Shown one piece after another: positions 1 to 8,637 of a stretch of DNA of 64,000 nucleotides. The position numbers and the translations under genes were made by a program. The DNA is from SZUA-368 sp028533045. Its GTDB lineage: Bacteria; Spirochaetota; Spirochaetia; DSM-2461. Under the pieces are notes generated by a model. The model did no database searches. It saw only the letters and a list, made by a program, of their open reading frames with translations, and had not been told where the DNA came from. The stretch is from positions 124,001 to 188,000 of the forward strand of contig JBNAIG010000035.1 of NCBI GenBank assembly GCA_050031985.1, given 5' to 3'. The number at the start of each line of letters is the position of its first letter. The stretch's first letter is position 1.

Positions 1-1278
1 TCTTATTAAAGCGGTGATTTTATTCTGGAAATCCTTGTCCTGACTTTCCGCCGAACAAAGGATAAAGAACTTGGTCAGTTCCTCTTCCATCAGATCGGTG
101 ATATGTTCCTGTCTCTTCTGCTCTTCCAAAATATCATTAACTCGGTTCTTGGGTTCCTTAATAAAACTCATGAAGTTGTTAAACATGACATCCACTTTAT
201 CAATCATGGAGGATACTTCTTTTCTACCGCGGAGCATATTAAAATCGGAAACATTCTGCAGGGTAATATCCATGTATTCGATGGAATAATCTTCGTCTTC
301 ATCACGGCCGTCCTTACGGACGATTTTTTCTACCAGCTTGGCAATCTGGGGCACAAAACCGATAAAAAGGACCGTGTTGATGATATTAAAAAGAGTATGA
401 AATGCGGCTAACTGGGCCGTAATATCATCGCCGGGAATAATGGCACAAGCCAGAGCCAGGTAGGGCTTGAAGAAAATCAAAGCCACAATGGAACCGGCAA
501 TATTAAAGAGAATATGTACCATTGCCGTCCTACGAGCGCTGAGCCTTGCTCCAATACCTGCCAGCAGGGCATCGATCGTCGTACCGATATTGCTCCCCAG
601 AATCATTGCCGCTGCCGATTCAAAGGGGATGACATGACCATAGGCCAATGTAAGAGTAATAGCCATGGACGCACTGGAGGAGTGAACGATAATGGTAAGC
701 AAGGTACCGGCCAAAACAAAGAGAATGGTAGAGAGGAAGCCCAAAGATGAGAGGGGCGCGAGAAAGGAGATGCTTTCTGCGTCGGGTTTGGGAAATACCC
801 CCTTCATGTAAGAGAGTCCCAAAAAGAGGAGACCGAATCCCAGAATCACTTCACCCCAATGGCGGCGTTTTGAATTCTTGGAAAAGAAAAGGGGCATACC
901 AATACCGATGATAGGTATGGAAAGGGAGGTCATGCTGACTTTAAATCCCAAAATGGATACAAGCCAACCGGTGATGGTGGTACCGATATTGGCCCCCATA
1001 ATAACCCCTATGGACTGGACGAGAGTCATCAGGCCGGCATTTACAAAGCCCACAACCATTACGGTAGTGGCCGAAGAGGACTGAATTATGGCGGTAACGA
1101 TAAATCCGGTAAAGAGTGCCATGAAGCGATTGGAGGTAAGACCGTTAAGAATGGCCTCCATCCTGTCACTTGAGGCTTTCTGAAGCCCGTCACTCATCAT
1201 TCTCATACCCAATAGGAAAAGCCCCAGGGCACCTAATAGTTGCAACAGGCTATTCAAAATCTGCTGAAATAAAGTCAT
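1..1278 (-). CDS. Na/phosphate symporter, PhoU-tailed (3' end outside window)
   Basis: This is a membrane symporter of the Na/Pi-cotransporter II (NptA-like) family, expected to couple sodium entry to phosphate uptake at the inner membrane. The reading frame is open from an ATG at 1276-1278 to the window edge (426 codons seen). The N-terminal half is a chain of hydrophobic segments with the duplicated family motif: QSSSA near residue 60 and HSSSAS near residue 210, each followed by a GANIGT or GSNIGT loop. From about residue 330 the protein turns hydrophilic and helical, as expected for the PhoU-like regulatory tail. A GGGGAG ribosome binding site lies about 6 bases before the ATG. It follows rfuD by 67 bases in the same direction and probably has its own promoter. 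Substrate is inferred from family only. Confidence 0.9.
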   Translation of the reverse strand, partial: MTLFQQILNSLLQLLGALGLFLLGMRMMSDGLQKASSDRMEAILNGLTSNRFMALFTGFIVTAIIQSSSATTVMVVGFVNAGLMTLVQSIGVIMGANIGTTITGWLVSILGFKVSMTSLSIPIIGIGMPLFFSKNSKRRHWGEVILGFGLLFLGLSYMKGVFPKPDAESISFLAPLSSLGFLSTILFVLAGTLLTIIVHSSSASMAITLTLAYGHVIPFESAAAMILGSNIGTTIDALLAGIGARLSARRTAMVHILFNIAGSIVALIFFKPYLALACAIIPGDDITAQLAAFHTLFNIINTVLFIGFVPQIAKLVEKIVRKDGRDEDEDYSIEYMDITLQNVSDFNMLRGRKEVSSMIDKVDVMFNNFMSFIKEPKNRVNDILEEQKRQEHITDLMEEELTKFFILCSAESQDKDFQNKITALIR

Positions 1279-1345
1279 TCTTAAATCTCCCCTTCAAAGA
1301 TGAAGCTCGAATCTTTTCCTATCATACAAAATCGCACAAATTATT

Positions 1346-2176
1346 TCATCTGTTTCTAACGGATTTATGTTTTTTTTTAAACATTTTTAAGAGTGTCGTT
1401 ACCAGAAGGGTAAGAAAATAGGGTATGGAAAGAACCAAATCGTGAGGAAGGGAGTTAAATTGCTGCAGATTTACCGCCATCAGTTCAAAAAAGGCAAAAA
1501 GAGCCACCGCAGGAAAGACACCTTTCCCCCTTCCTCCGGCCAGGTACACGGCGACCAGGGCCAGCCAACCCTTACCGGCGGACATTCCCGGTACAAATAC
1601 CCCAAGGGGCAGAGAAAGTGACGCTCCGGCCACCCCGACAAAACAGGACCCCAACAGGAGGGCGAAAAATTTGATTCTTTGGGGAGAGTGCCCTTTTTGG
1701 CAAATTCTCTCTTCACTACCGCCACAATAGGCGATGAGACGACCCGGATTGGTCCTGCCAAAAAAGATGAGCGTAAATAGAAGAAGTAAAAGGGCCAGAA
1801 CGAAAAAGAGAGCCGTCCCGGGCACGGGAATATTCTCCGGCCTCACCGTTCCTTCCGTTCCAAAAAGCAAACGGGAAGAACTCAAGACCAAAGGATAGGC
1901 CAGAATATTTATTCCCAAGCCGCTCACAAAGGGGTCGCTCTTTAAAACCAAAGTGGACAGGATAAACAAAAGGGTTAACAAAAGAGAAGCCATAACACCC
2001 GCCAATATCCCCAGGAATAGGGAACCGCTAAAGGAAAGAACGGCCAGAGAATAAAACGCCGATGTGATTAAAAGCCCTTCCAGGGAAATATTCAGTATCC
2101 CCGCTTTTTCCGAATAGAGTCCTCCCAAGGTGGCAAGCAGCAAAGGGATGAGCAGAGAGATAAAGGATTCAATCAC
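1346..2176 (-). CDS. rfuD: Riboflavin ABC transporter permease RfuD
   Basis: This is an inner-membrane permease of the BPD_transp_2 type used by BMP-family (nucleoside/riboflavin) importers. It is 276 residues with 7-8 hydrophobic segments and begins with the family signature around residues 17-35 (LGGLYSEKAGILN followed by LEGLL). The GTG start at 2174-2176 overlaps the end of rfuC by 8 bases, which implies translational coupling. It is the last gene of rfuABCD. The riboflavin assignment comes from the FMN riboswitch at the head of the operon and from the known spirochaetal RfuABCD system, not from residues in this subunit. Confidence 0.85.
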   Translation of the reverse strand: MIESFISLLIPLLLATLGGLYSEKAGILNISLEGLLITSAFYSLAVLSFSGSLFLGILAGVMASLLLTLLFILSTLVLKSDPFVSGLGINILAYPLVLSSSRLLFGTEGTVRPENIPVPGTALFFVLALLLLLFTLIFFGRTNPGRLIAYCGGSEERICQKGHSPQRIKFFALLLGSCFVGVAGASLSLPLGVFVPGMSAGKGWLALVAVYLAGGRGKGVFPAVALFAFFELMAVNLQQFNSLPHDLVLSIPYFLTLLVTTLLKMFKKKHKSVRNR

Positions 2177-3179
2177 GTCCCAGCCTCCCGGAAGTCACCA
2201 CCAGAAAGACCAGCCCCATAATAAAACCGTCCAGAGGATAGGGAAACTGACCAATAATCTCCATTTTTTCCGTACCCTGGGCTATGTGGGAAAAGAAAAG
2301 TGACGAAGGCAGGAGGAGAAGAGGATTGTTCCCCCCTATTAGGGAAACGGCAATACCGTTCCAGCCGTATCCGGAGAAGAAATCCTGAATCCCCCGGTGG
2401 GTGGTTCCCAATATTAAGATACTGCCGGTAAACCCGTTCAAGGCCCCACTGGAAAAGAGTGTTTTAATTCGTTGGGCCCTTCTGTCAATTCCACAATAAA
2501 CAGCAAAGTCGCTGTTGATTCCGCAGAGGCGCCACTCATAGCCCCCGGGATGGTGATAAAGAAAGAGGTGTAAAAGGACAATGAGAAGGAGGGCAAAGAA
2601 AAAGGTAATATTAAGGTGAGAGGGAGGGAGAATCTCCCCCAGTCTATAGGCCTCCGGAATGGGAGGGGTTGTTACCAAATAACTGGTCTCATCCTTAAAG
2701 GGACCTGTAATAAAATATCGGGAGAAAACGACCACCCCCATGGATAACAGGTAGGTGGTAATCACTTCGCTCAAGCCGGTTCGATTCTTTATGACTCCCG
2801 AAAGGGCGCTTAAAAGACCGGAAGCCAGGGCGGAAAAGAGAAAGGCCAGAGCCATACCACCCAGGGCCCAGACTGGTTCCCAAAAGGAAAAAAAGATTAC
2901 CGTGACCAATCCGCCCAGGCATATCTGCCCTTCACCGCCCAGATTAAACTCACCCCCCTGAAAAGCCAAAACAACGGCGGAACCGCTAAACATATACAGG
3001 GTAGCCCGGTTAAGCCAGTTCCCCAATGATAGCCTATGGGTAAAGGGAGCGAGAAAAAAGGTTTCCAATCCGGCGGAGACAGGCCTAAAGAAGAGAGCAA
3101 TAAGGAGGGTCGAGAAGAGATACGCTCCCCCCATCATGAGGAGAACAAAAAAGAATTTATTTTTCATCAGCCTTTTCAA
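2169..3179 (-). CDS. rfuC: Riboflavin ABC transporter permease RfuC
   Basis: This is the second membrane subunit of the importer, 336 residues, with about eight hydrophobic segments and the family motif GGEFNLGGEGQI near residue 75. The reading frame can begin at TTG 3177-3179, which has a good GGAGG five bases upstream, or five codons later at ATG 3165-3167. The TTG is preferred because of the ribosome binding site. The start lies inside the last codons of rfuB and the end overlaps rfuD, so the three genes are translationally coupled. Confidence 0.85.
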   Translation of the reverse strand: MKRLMKNKFFFVLLMMGGAYLFSTLLIALFFRPVSAGLETFFLAPFTHRLSLGNWLNRATLYMFSGSAVVLAFQGGEFNLGGEGQICLGGLVTVIFFSFWEPVWALGGMALAFLFSALASGLLSALSGVIKNRTGLSEVITTYLLSMGVVVFSRYFITGPFKDETSYLVTTPPIPEAYRLGEILPPSHLNITFFFALLLIVLLHLFLYHHPGGYEWRLCGINSDFAVYCGIDRRAQRIKTLFSSGALNGFTGSILILGTTHRGIQDFFSGYGWNGIAVSLIGGNNPLLLLPSSLFFSHIAQGTEKMEIIGQFPYPLDGFIMGLVFLVVTSGRLGRD

Positions 3180-4479
3180 ACCTGCCTCCTCCCATCATTA
3201 ATGTTAACGCTTTAAGGTCTAAATCACCCTTTTTAAAAGTCCTTTCCCGTTTGCCCTTGTACAGGGGAGTTATTTCGTCCCCCAGATACAGGGCTTCTTC
3301 CCCATCGGCGGTGAGAACAATGATTTCCTTACCCTCTTCCCTAGCCTGAAAAATCTGTTCATAAAGGAAGGACCGATTGGATAGATCCAGCGCCGTGGAT
3401 GGTTCGGAGAGGAGTATGGTCGTTCCCTTCCGCCGAAATTCTCTTATAAGGAGAACCTTCTTGCGGTTCCCCCCGGACAGATGCTTCATACGGTCACCCT
3501 TTTCAAAGCGTATACCATGGCCCTTTAAAAGGTGAAGCCCCTCGCCATAATATTTTCCCTTATGGAGCAGGCCCAATCCAGTTCGGAACTCCTTTCGATC
3601 GTGTATCATAAAATTATCCAGGGGGGACCAGTTCTCTTCCAGGGCTTTCTGCCTGTCCCCGGAAGGGATATAGCCAAAGCGGGAGCCTTCTAACTCTTGC
3701 GCCAGCCGTCGTTCTTCATCCCAAAGACCGCTCTCGTGATAACCGGCTATGACCCGAATGATTCCCTTGGAATCCCCGCTTACTTGGGTGCTGCGCTCTC
3801 CCGTTCCTTCCGACATAAGGGAAGAAAGAAGCCTTTCCTTGATGTTCTCCGAGGGGGAAAGCTCATCCATAACAAGGCGCCCCTTGCTCATAACAAGAAT
3901 CCGATTGGCCAATTCCAGGGCCTCATCGATCTTATGGGTAATAAGAAGAGGAGTAATTCCCTTTGTTTTAAGAAGCTGAATTGTCTCGGAAAGCCGGGGA
4001 AACTCCGGCTCATCCAGAAGAATCACCCTGTTACCCATAAGAATATTTTCGGCCAGTTCAACCTGTTGGTGTTCAAAGGGAAGTAGATTACCCATAAGCT
4101 CATCGGGGCTTAGGTCTATTCCCAGAGAGGCAAAGACAGTCTGAAGCTGCTTCCTCTCCTTTTTGGCTGAGCCAAGTAGTGACTTAGCCAGCACTTTATT
4201 TCCGCCAAATACAGAGTCCCGTACGGTAAAGTCCTTGGGGAAAAAAGGCTTTTGATGAACAACACCTGCTAAGCCACTGTGAATAATCTCACCCTCGTCT
4301 TCCTTAAGCGATCCTTCCAGGAGAGAAGCGAGGGTACTCTTCCCCGCCCCGTTCTCTCCCATCAATACGGTAAGCTCCCCTTCAATCAAAGTGAAGGAGA
4401 GATCATCACAGGCTTTAACGCCATTCAGGGCAAAAGTCTTGGATACATGCTTTAGTTCAATGACGGTACTTTTACCCAT
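3157..4479 (-). CDS. rfuB: Riboflavin ABC transporter ATPase RfuB, second half degenerate
   Basis: This is a tandem ATPase that should power RfuC/RfuD, in the double-NBD layout of sugar and BMP-type importers. The first domain has Walker A (GENGAGKST, residues 41-49), Walker B (VILLDEP, about 150) and the H-loop (LLITHK). Its LSGGQ motif is not recognisable; the equivalent place reads LPFEHQQVE. The second domain shows the reverse pattern. It keeps a signature (LSGGN, about 333) but has no Walker A lysine loop, and Walker B carries S in place of D (ILLSEP, about 354). At 440 residues it is shorter than the usual 500 or so. One composite ATP site should therefore work and the other be dead. 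It lies 11 bases after rfuA in the same operon. Confidence 0.85.
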   Translation of the reverse strand: MGKSTVIELKHVSKTFALNGVKACDDLSFTLIEGELTVLMGENGAGKSTLASLLEGSLKEDEGEIIHSGLAGVVHQKPFFPKDFTVRDSVFGGNKVLAKSLLGSAKKERKQLQTVFASLGIDLSPDELMGNLLPFEHQQVELAENILMGNRVILLDEPEFPRLSETIQLLKTKGITPLLITHKIDEALELANRILVMSKGRLVMDELSPSENIKERLLSSLMSEGTGERSTQVSGDSKGIIRVIAGYHESGLWDEERRLAQELEGSRFGYIPSGDRQKALEENWSPLDNFMIHDRKEFRTGLGLLHKGKYYGEGLHLLKGHGIRFEKGDRMKHLSGGNRKKVLLIREFRRKGTTILLSEPSTALDLSNRSFLYEQIFQAREEGKEIIVLTADGEEALYLGDEITPLYKGKRERTFKKGDLDLKALTLMMGGGRFEKADEK

Positions 4480-4490
4480 GGCGATTCTTC

Positions 4491-5513
4491 TTAATCCAGA
4501 CTATAGCGGCCGTTGAGAAACTGATCAATCTGGAAATTGATTTTCTCCTGTACCTCGGCGGGAACATGTTTGAGGTAACCCTCCTCTTCCCGGTCAAGCA
4601 ACACATAACCGCTGATAATATCTCCCATACGAAGATCGCCCTGTTCAATGGTTCCCTCAATCAGCCCAAGGACCATCTCTTCCGCCGCTTTTTCCTGTCG
4701 AACAATGGCACTCCCCAGAACAACACCGGGGGCCTGTTCGGTACCGGCCGAATCAAACCACACAACATATTTTCCTTTTTGCTTGGCTTCGGAAACGACC
4801 CCCTGATTGGCCCCTCCTGCTATGGGAAGAATCACATCAACGCCGCTTCGGAACATACTGTCGGCCAACTCGGAAGCTTTAGCTGCATCGTACCAGTTGC
4901 CCACCACACGAAAATCCAGTTCAAAACGGGGGTCGACACTCTTCATTCCCATGGTGTAACCGGGAATAATGGATTTTTCCATATCCGGGTAGGTCTGACC
5001 GGCAATCAGCCCCAACTTATATTCACCGGAAAGATTATCCAATGATGAGAGAGAGGCACGGGCCGCCAGCACACCGGCCAGGAAGGCCTGCTCCTTATGA
5101 TTGTAGGCAAAGACCGCCTGAGAATCGTCCGCTTTATTTTCGCCGTCGAGAACAAGGAATTGCTGGGCGGGAAAAACTTCTTTTACCTCACGGCATAGGG
5201 CAGAAAGAGCCGGATTGGAACTAACGATAAGACTGTAATTCCCTTCCGCCGCCAGGGCGCTCAGTTTATCTTTCCACTCGCCCTGATTAAATCCGGCTTC
5301 CACGGTAATGACGGGAACACCCTTTTCTTCGGCCGCTTTACGAACGCCTCTATCCATCTGTTCATAGGTGGGACTCCCCTCTAAAACGCCGGGAACAAAG
5401 ACCGCAATGGTGTAAGCACTAGAAGACACCTCGTCTTTACGGCATGAAAGTGACATAAGAGCCACAAGGGTGAGAAAAAGCCATAAAACCTTTTTAGAAA
5501 ATGAATTAAACAC
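4491..5513 (-). CDS. rfuA: Riboflavin-binding BMP-family lipoprotein RfuA
   Basis: This is the substrate-binding lipoprotein of the importer, a type I periplasmic-binding fold of the BMP/PnrA family (about 340 residues). The N-terminus has a lysine pair, a hydrophobic stretch and Cys24 in a relaxed spirochaetal lipobox (MSLSC). Family features include TIAVFVPG at the first strand, YNHKEQAFLAGVLAA in the middle and GGANQGV late. The start is GTG 5511-5513, four bases after GGAGG. A longer frame reaching into the riboswitch is rejected because its first residues encode aptamer and expression-platform sequence. Riboflavin as ligand is inferred from the FMN riboswitch upstream and from characterised treponemal RfuA; other BMP proteins bind nucleosides. 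Confidence 0.88.
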   Translation of the reverse strand: MFNSFSKKVLWLFLTLVALMSLSCRKDEVSSSAYTIAVFVPGVLEGSPTYEQMDRGVRKAAEEKGVPVITVEAGFNQGEWKDKLSALAAEGNYSLIVSSNPALSALCREVKEVFPAQQFLVLDGENKADDSQAVFAYNHKEQAFLAGVLAARASLSSLDNLSGEYKLGLIAGQTYPDMEKSIIPGYTMGMKSVDPRFELDFRVVGNWYDAAKASELADSMFRSGVDVILPIAGGANQGVVSEAKQKGKYVVWFDSAGTEQAPGVVLGSAIVRQEKAAEEMVLGLIEGTIEQGDLRMGDIISGYVLLDREEEGYLKHVPAEVQEKINFQIDQFLNGRYSLD

Positions 5514-5517
5514 ATAA

Positions 5518-5545
5518 CCTCCAAGCTTTGGGTAAACTTTGGAGG
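5518..5545 (-). promoter_or_regulatory. Ribosome-binding-site sequestering hairpin of rfuA
   Basis: On the minus strand CCTCCAA (5545-5539) is perfectly complementary to TTGGAGG (5524-5518), and the latter contains the GGAGG ribosome binding site of rfuA. The 14-base loop makes this a compact sequestering stem just downstream of the FMN aptamer. It fits a translational off-switch; the competing anti-sequester pairing was not worked out. Confidence 0.7.
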
Positions 5546-5580
5546 AGAAAGCCAAGGGACAATTCGAACGATTGCCGCAG

Positions 5581-5708
5581 ATATCCTTCTCCCGTCCTGA
5601 CTTTAACAGTCGGCATCGGAATTTCACCGATTCAACCGCTTCGTTGGAAGAAAGCGGGTCGCGGGCTATAACCGCCGGTAAGGAATTGCACCTTGCCCCA
5701 AAGGAATA
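5581..5708 (-). promoter_or_regulatory. FMN riboswitch (RFN element)
   Basis: The minus strand carries the conserved RFN blocks in order. They are a P1 strand with GGGGCAAGGTG, then AATTCCTTACCGGCGGT, a variable arm (about 5640-5665), GGTGAAATTCCGATGCCGAC, then AGTCAGGACGGGAGAAGGAT closing P1 against TTCCTTT. FMN binding to such elements represses riboflavin synthesis or uptake genes. Here it sits between a sigma-70 promoter (5719-5747) and rfuA. No uridine tract follows, so control is probably at translation through the hairpin at 5518-5545. Confidence 0.95.
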
Positions 5709-5718
5709 ATTTTACTTA

Positions 5719-5747
5719 AAAATAATATTCTCGCGCCCCATTGTCAA
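5719..5747 (-). promoter_or_regulatory. Sigma-70 promoter of rfuABCD
   Basis: TTGACA (5747-5742), a 17-base spacer and TATTTT (5724-5719) on the minus strand. Transcription would start around 5712, a few bases before the FMN aptamer. Confidence 0.75.
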
Positions 5748-5750
5748 GAG

Positions 5751-5777
5751 AAAAAAAGCGCCCCGGCGGAGCGCTTT
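5751..5777 (-). terminator. Rho-independent terminator of galE
   Basis: On the minus strand AAAGCGC and GCGCTTT pair around a TCCGCCGGG loop, followed by seven T. It lies 19 bases after the galE stop and isolates galE from the rfu promoter. Confidence 0.88.
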
Positions 5778-5795
5778 ATGAATTAAAAGAAAGAC

Positions 5796-6809
5796 CTAAC
5801 CCCGATACCCTTTGGGATTCATACTCTGCCACTTCCAGGCACTGGCCACCATCTCGTCCAGTCCTAGTTCGGCAGACCATCCCAACTCGGCTGAGGCCAG
5901 GGCGGGATCGCCGTAAACGGTGGCAATATCGCCGGCGCGTCGAGGAGCGAACTCATAGGGAATCTGATGGCCGCACACCTTTGAAAAAGCCTCGATCATT
6001 TCCAATACGGAATAGCCCTTACCGGTTCCGATATTGTAGATGGAAACACCGCCCTTCTCCGCCAGCTTGGCAAGAGCCTTAACGTGGGCCTTGGCCAAAT
6101 CGACCACATGGATATAGTCGCGCACCCCCGTACCGTCGGGAGTATCCCAGTCGTTACCAAAAACCATCACCTTTTCCCGGATTCCCGCCGCCACCTGGGA
6201 AACAAAGGGCAACAGGTTATTGGGATACTCCGGATCTTCCCCTATTCGACCGGAATCATGGGCTCCCACAGGATTAAAATAGCGTAAAATGGTCACATCC
6301 CAACCAAGAGCCTTGGCCGCGTCAATGAGAATCTGCTCCATCATTAACTTGGTCTGCCCGTAGGGATTGGTCGCCTGGGTGGGAAAATCTTCCTTAACCG
6401 GTACAGAAGCGGGATCACCGTAAACCGTAGCGGAAGAGGAGAATACCAACTGTTTCACACCGGTCTCTCCCATAACCTTATAGAGATTAAGAGAACCGGT
6501 AATGTTATTCTCGTAATACATAAGCGGCTTTTCCACCGACTCACCCACCGCTTTAAGGGCCCCAAAGTGGATAACCCCCGTAATCTCGGGCTCAGCCTCG
6601 AAGACCTTTCTCAAGGCGTCAATATCTTTTAAGTCAGCCTCATAGAAAGTAACCTTCTTACCGGTTAGCTCCTCCACCCGTCTTACCGACTCCATGGAAG
6701 AGTTGCAAAAGTTGTCCAAAAGGACCAGTTCATAACCGGCCTCAATGAGTTCCACATTGGTATGGGAGGCAATATAGCCCGCCCCGCCCGTAATCAAAAT
6801 CTTTCCCAT
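5796..6809 (-). CDS. galE: UDP-glucose 4-epimerase
   Basis: This cytoplasmic NAD-dependent enzyme interconverts UDP-glucose and UDP-galactose for galactose use and for surface glycan precursors. It is 337 residues, the normal length of the extended SDR family. The NAD-binding motif GGAGYIAS is at residues 8-15, the catalytic SSSATVYG is near 125 and YGQTK is near 150. An AGGAGA ribosome binding site precedes the ATG at 6807-6809. It is a single gene closed by its own terminator. The candidate promoter upstream is weak. Confidence 0.96.
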   Translation of the reverse strand: MGKILITGGAGYIASHTNVELIEAGYELVLLDNFCNSSMESVRRVEELTGKKVTFYEADLKDIDALRKVFEAEPEITGVIHFGALKAVGESVEKPLMYYENNITGSLNLYKVMGETGVKQLVFSSSATVYGDPASVPVKEDFPTQATNPYGQTKLMMEQILIDAAKALGWDVTILRYFNPVGAHDSGRIGEDPEYPNNLLPFVSQVAAGIREKVMVFGNDWDTPDGTGVRDYIHVVDLAKAHVKALAKLAEKGGVSIYNIGTGKGYSVLEMIEAFSKVCGHQIPYEFAPRRAGDIATVYGDPALASAELGWSAELGLDEMVASAWKWQSMNPKGYRG

Positions 6810-6878
6810 TTACTATCTCCTGTAGGAAAAAAGATAGCCCTAATAGCGAAAAAAAGCCAGCCCTGTTCAGTGAAAAGT

Positions 6879-6978
6879 TGGGGCCCTGCCGGCTGCGCCG
6901 CCACCGGGCTTTGCGGGGGTCCCGTCCCCCTCCGGGCGACCGCTTCGCGCCCCTACAATCCCTGGGCCGCTAGGGATA
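6879..6978. other. GC-rich structured intergenic block
   Basis: About 100 bases of very high GC between galE and the AT-rich segment that follows. It contains GGGGG (6915-6919) opposite CCCCC (6926-6930) with a 6-base loop, and ATCCCT (6958-6963) opposite AGGGAT (6972-6977). No reading frame or T tract accompanies it. It could be a dispersed repeat, a structured RNA or a recombination scar; nothing in the sequence decides between these. Confidence 0.5.
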
Positions 6979-7050
6979 TCTGCTACAATTATAAACCTTC
7001 TTATATAAACAACTGTTCCCATAAAAATCTAACCATGATAAAATCTTATT

Positions 7051-8124
7051 ATGAATATCATAAGCCGTGTTAATAATTTCCATGAAAGACTATCTCTCTT
7101 TCTAACAGCTGCTACTATTTGTATTGCAGATTATTTTGTTACTACAATGCACCAATATGAGGGTTATTGGGCCGGTATTTATTCTATGGTAAGGGAGGGC
7201 AATAAATTCCTCCATCACTTCATGGGAATGAGTCATTTTAGCCTAATAATAATCTGTTTAGGTTATTTAACCCTGGTCTTAGTTTTATCTATGATATTAC
7301 CAATAAAGCTTTCAAAAATCCTCTGTTTCACAGTTATACTTTCGAATACGGGAGGGTTTATATCTTGGCTTTGGTATAATTATCCACGTTTCTTTGCAGT
7401 TATTGGTTTTATACTGTTAGCGACTCTAATCGTCCTACTCAACAATAAAAGGAAAAATTACATTGTCGAAAAGGTAATCTCATTGATTCTTGTGACGGTA
7501 CTTATATTTACAATTGCATTCATAAGCTACAAAAGAAATACGGGTGACCTAAATTCTCTATTAAAACAGCCGTCTCAGATTGTAGAAAACACGACAAATA
7601 GAGAATTATTATTCGAAAACCCCTTCTTTGAGTTTAGAAAATTAAATAGAGATAAATATACGGAAAATGATTGGCCTTTGCTGGTTACTGATAACGAATC
7701 TTTTTACTTTGATTTCTATATCCCAATCGATTTATACCTAACAACTTTTGAAGATAATAGTAATGATAACCTTCTTAAACTTGATACTAAAATCCAAGAT
7801 ATACTTTCTAATAAAGAAAATTTTAAAATCGGTTCTACATATTTTAATTCATACCCTACAGATAGCAATAATCCTTTACCAGTTAAAACAAAACTTCAAA
7901 ATGAAAATCAGGATTTTTCTCTTAATGAAAAAAAATCCAAAATTAGATATATCGTTCAATATGCCTTGAATGACGAAACAGATGAATATGATCTAATTGA
8001 AGGTTTCTTTTATTATGATATCTATACAAATACAGGGGATCTAATAGTAAGGAGATTAAGATTATCATTTGTGGATGAAAACTATAACTTCCTAAAATCT
8101 ACAATTACAGATACAGGTGAATAA
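7051..8124 (+). CDS. Orphan membrane protein with soluble C-terminal half
   Basis: Function not recognised. The 357-residue product has about five hydrophobic segments in residues 10-165, then a hydrophilic, Asn- and Asp-rich domain of about 190 residues presumably on one face of the membrane. Base composition is clearly more AT-rich than in the core genes around it, consistent with foreign origin. There is no Shine-Dalgarno. An extended -10 (TGATAAAAT, TAAAAT at 7039-7044) ends six bases before the ATG, so the message may be leaderless. The downstream Nudix gene begins one base after its stop codon and is probably co-transcribed. Confidence 0.7.
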   Translation: MNIISRVNNFHERLSLFLTAATICIADYFVTTMHQYEGYWAGIYSMVREGNKFLHHFMGMSHFSLIIICLGYLTLVLVLSMILPIKLSKILCFTVILSNTGGFISWLWYNYPRFFAVIGFILLATLIVLLNNKRKNYIVEKVISLILVTVLIFTIAFISYKRNTGDLNSLLKQPSQIVENTTNRELLFENPFFEFRKLNRDKYTENDWPLLVTDNESFYFDFYIPIDLYLTTFEDNSNDNLLKLDTKIQDILSNKENFKIGSTYFNSYPTDSNNPLPVKTKLQNENQDFSLNEKKSKIRYIVQYALNDETDEYDLIEGFFYYDIYTNTGDLIVRRLRLSFVDENYNFLKSTITDTGE

Positions 8125-8125
8125 C

Positions 8126-8527
8126 ATGAACACAACAGTTGGCTGTACCATCTTCCTCTATCGTAACGATAAAATCCTCATTCAGAAAAGATCCATTACC
8201 AAAAAGAGATACCCAGGGTATTGGGAGATCCCTGGTGGTGCCATGGAGGATCTAGAAACGGCAGAAGATACCATCCGCCGAGAGATGAGAGAGGAATTAG
8301 GTATTGAAATCTCAAATCTTGAAAATCTATATACTGACATTGTCTATCGGGACTGTAAGAGGGATATCGTTTTTATCATCAAAGGCCAATGTGATTTTGA
8401 TTCCATCTGCCATGATCCGTCAGAGGTGGAAGAGTATTGTGAGATTACTGCTGATGATTTTAAAAAGTATGATTTCTACCCTGGTGTGAGGGAGCAGATT
8501 GGAAGGTATTTTGGGATTTTAAGATGA
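8126..8527 (+). CDS. Nudix hydrolase (MutT-like)
   Basis: This is a small pyrophosphohydrolase of the Nudix superfamily, 133 residues. The Nudix box is complete at about residues 36-58: a Gly, Glu after five residues, then REMREELGI carrying the metal-binding glutamates. The substrate (a damaged dNTP, a nucleotide sugar or another NDP-X) cannot be told. ATG 8126 is chosen because AGGTG lies 6 bases upstream; a GTG three codons earlier would overlap the previous gene. It belongs to the AT-rich island and probably shares a transcript with the membrane protein before it. Confidence 0.85.
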   Translation: MNTTVGCTIFLYRNDKILIQKRSITKKRYPGYWEIPGGAMEDLETAEDTIRREMREELGIEISNLENLYTDIVYRDCKRDIVFIIKGQCDFDSICHDPSEVEEYCEITADDFKKYDFYPGVREQIGRYFGILR

Positions 8528-8637
8528 CCGAACAAAGCGAATGATATTAGTAAACAAGAAATAGTAATAAACAAAGAATGCGGCATTCACGAATATTCCC
8601 ATAGCCACCACCCTCTTCCCATGCTAAAATCTTAATC

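Noticed and set aside
5514..5627. Longer N-terminus for RfuA
   Set aside because: The extra codons are FMN aptamer and expression-platform sequence. The GTG at 5513 has a ribosome binding site and is followed directly by the signal peptide.
6820..6870. Possible sigma-54 promoter of galE (GGCTTTTTTTCGC)
   Set aside because: Spacing is again one base short and the -12 block does not match TTGC.
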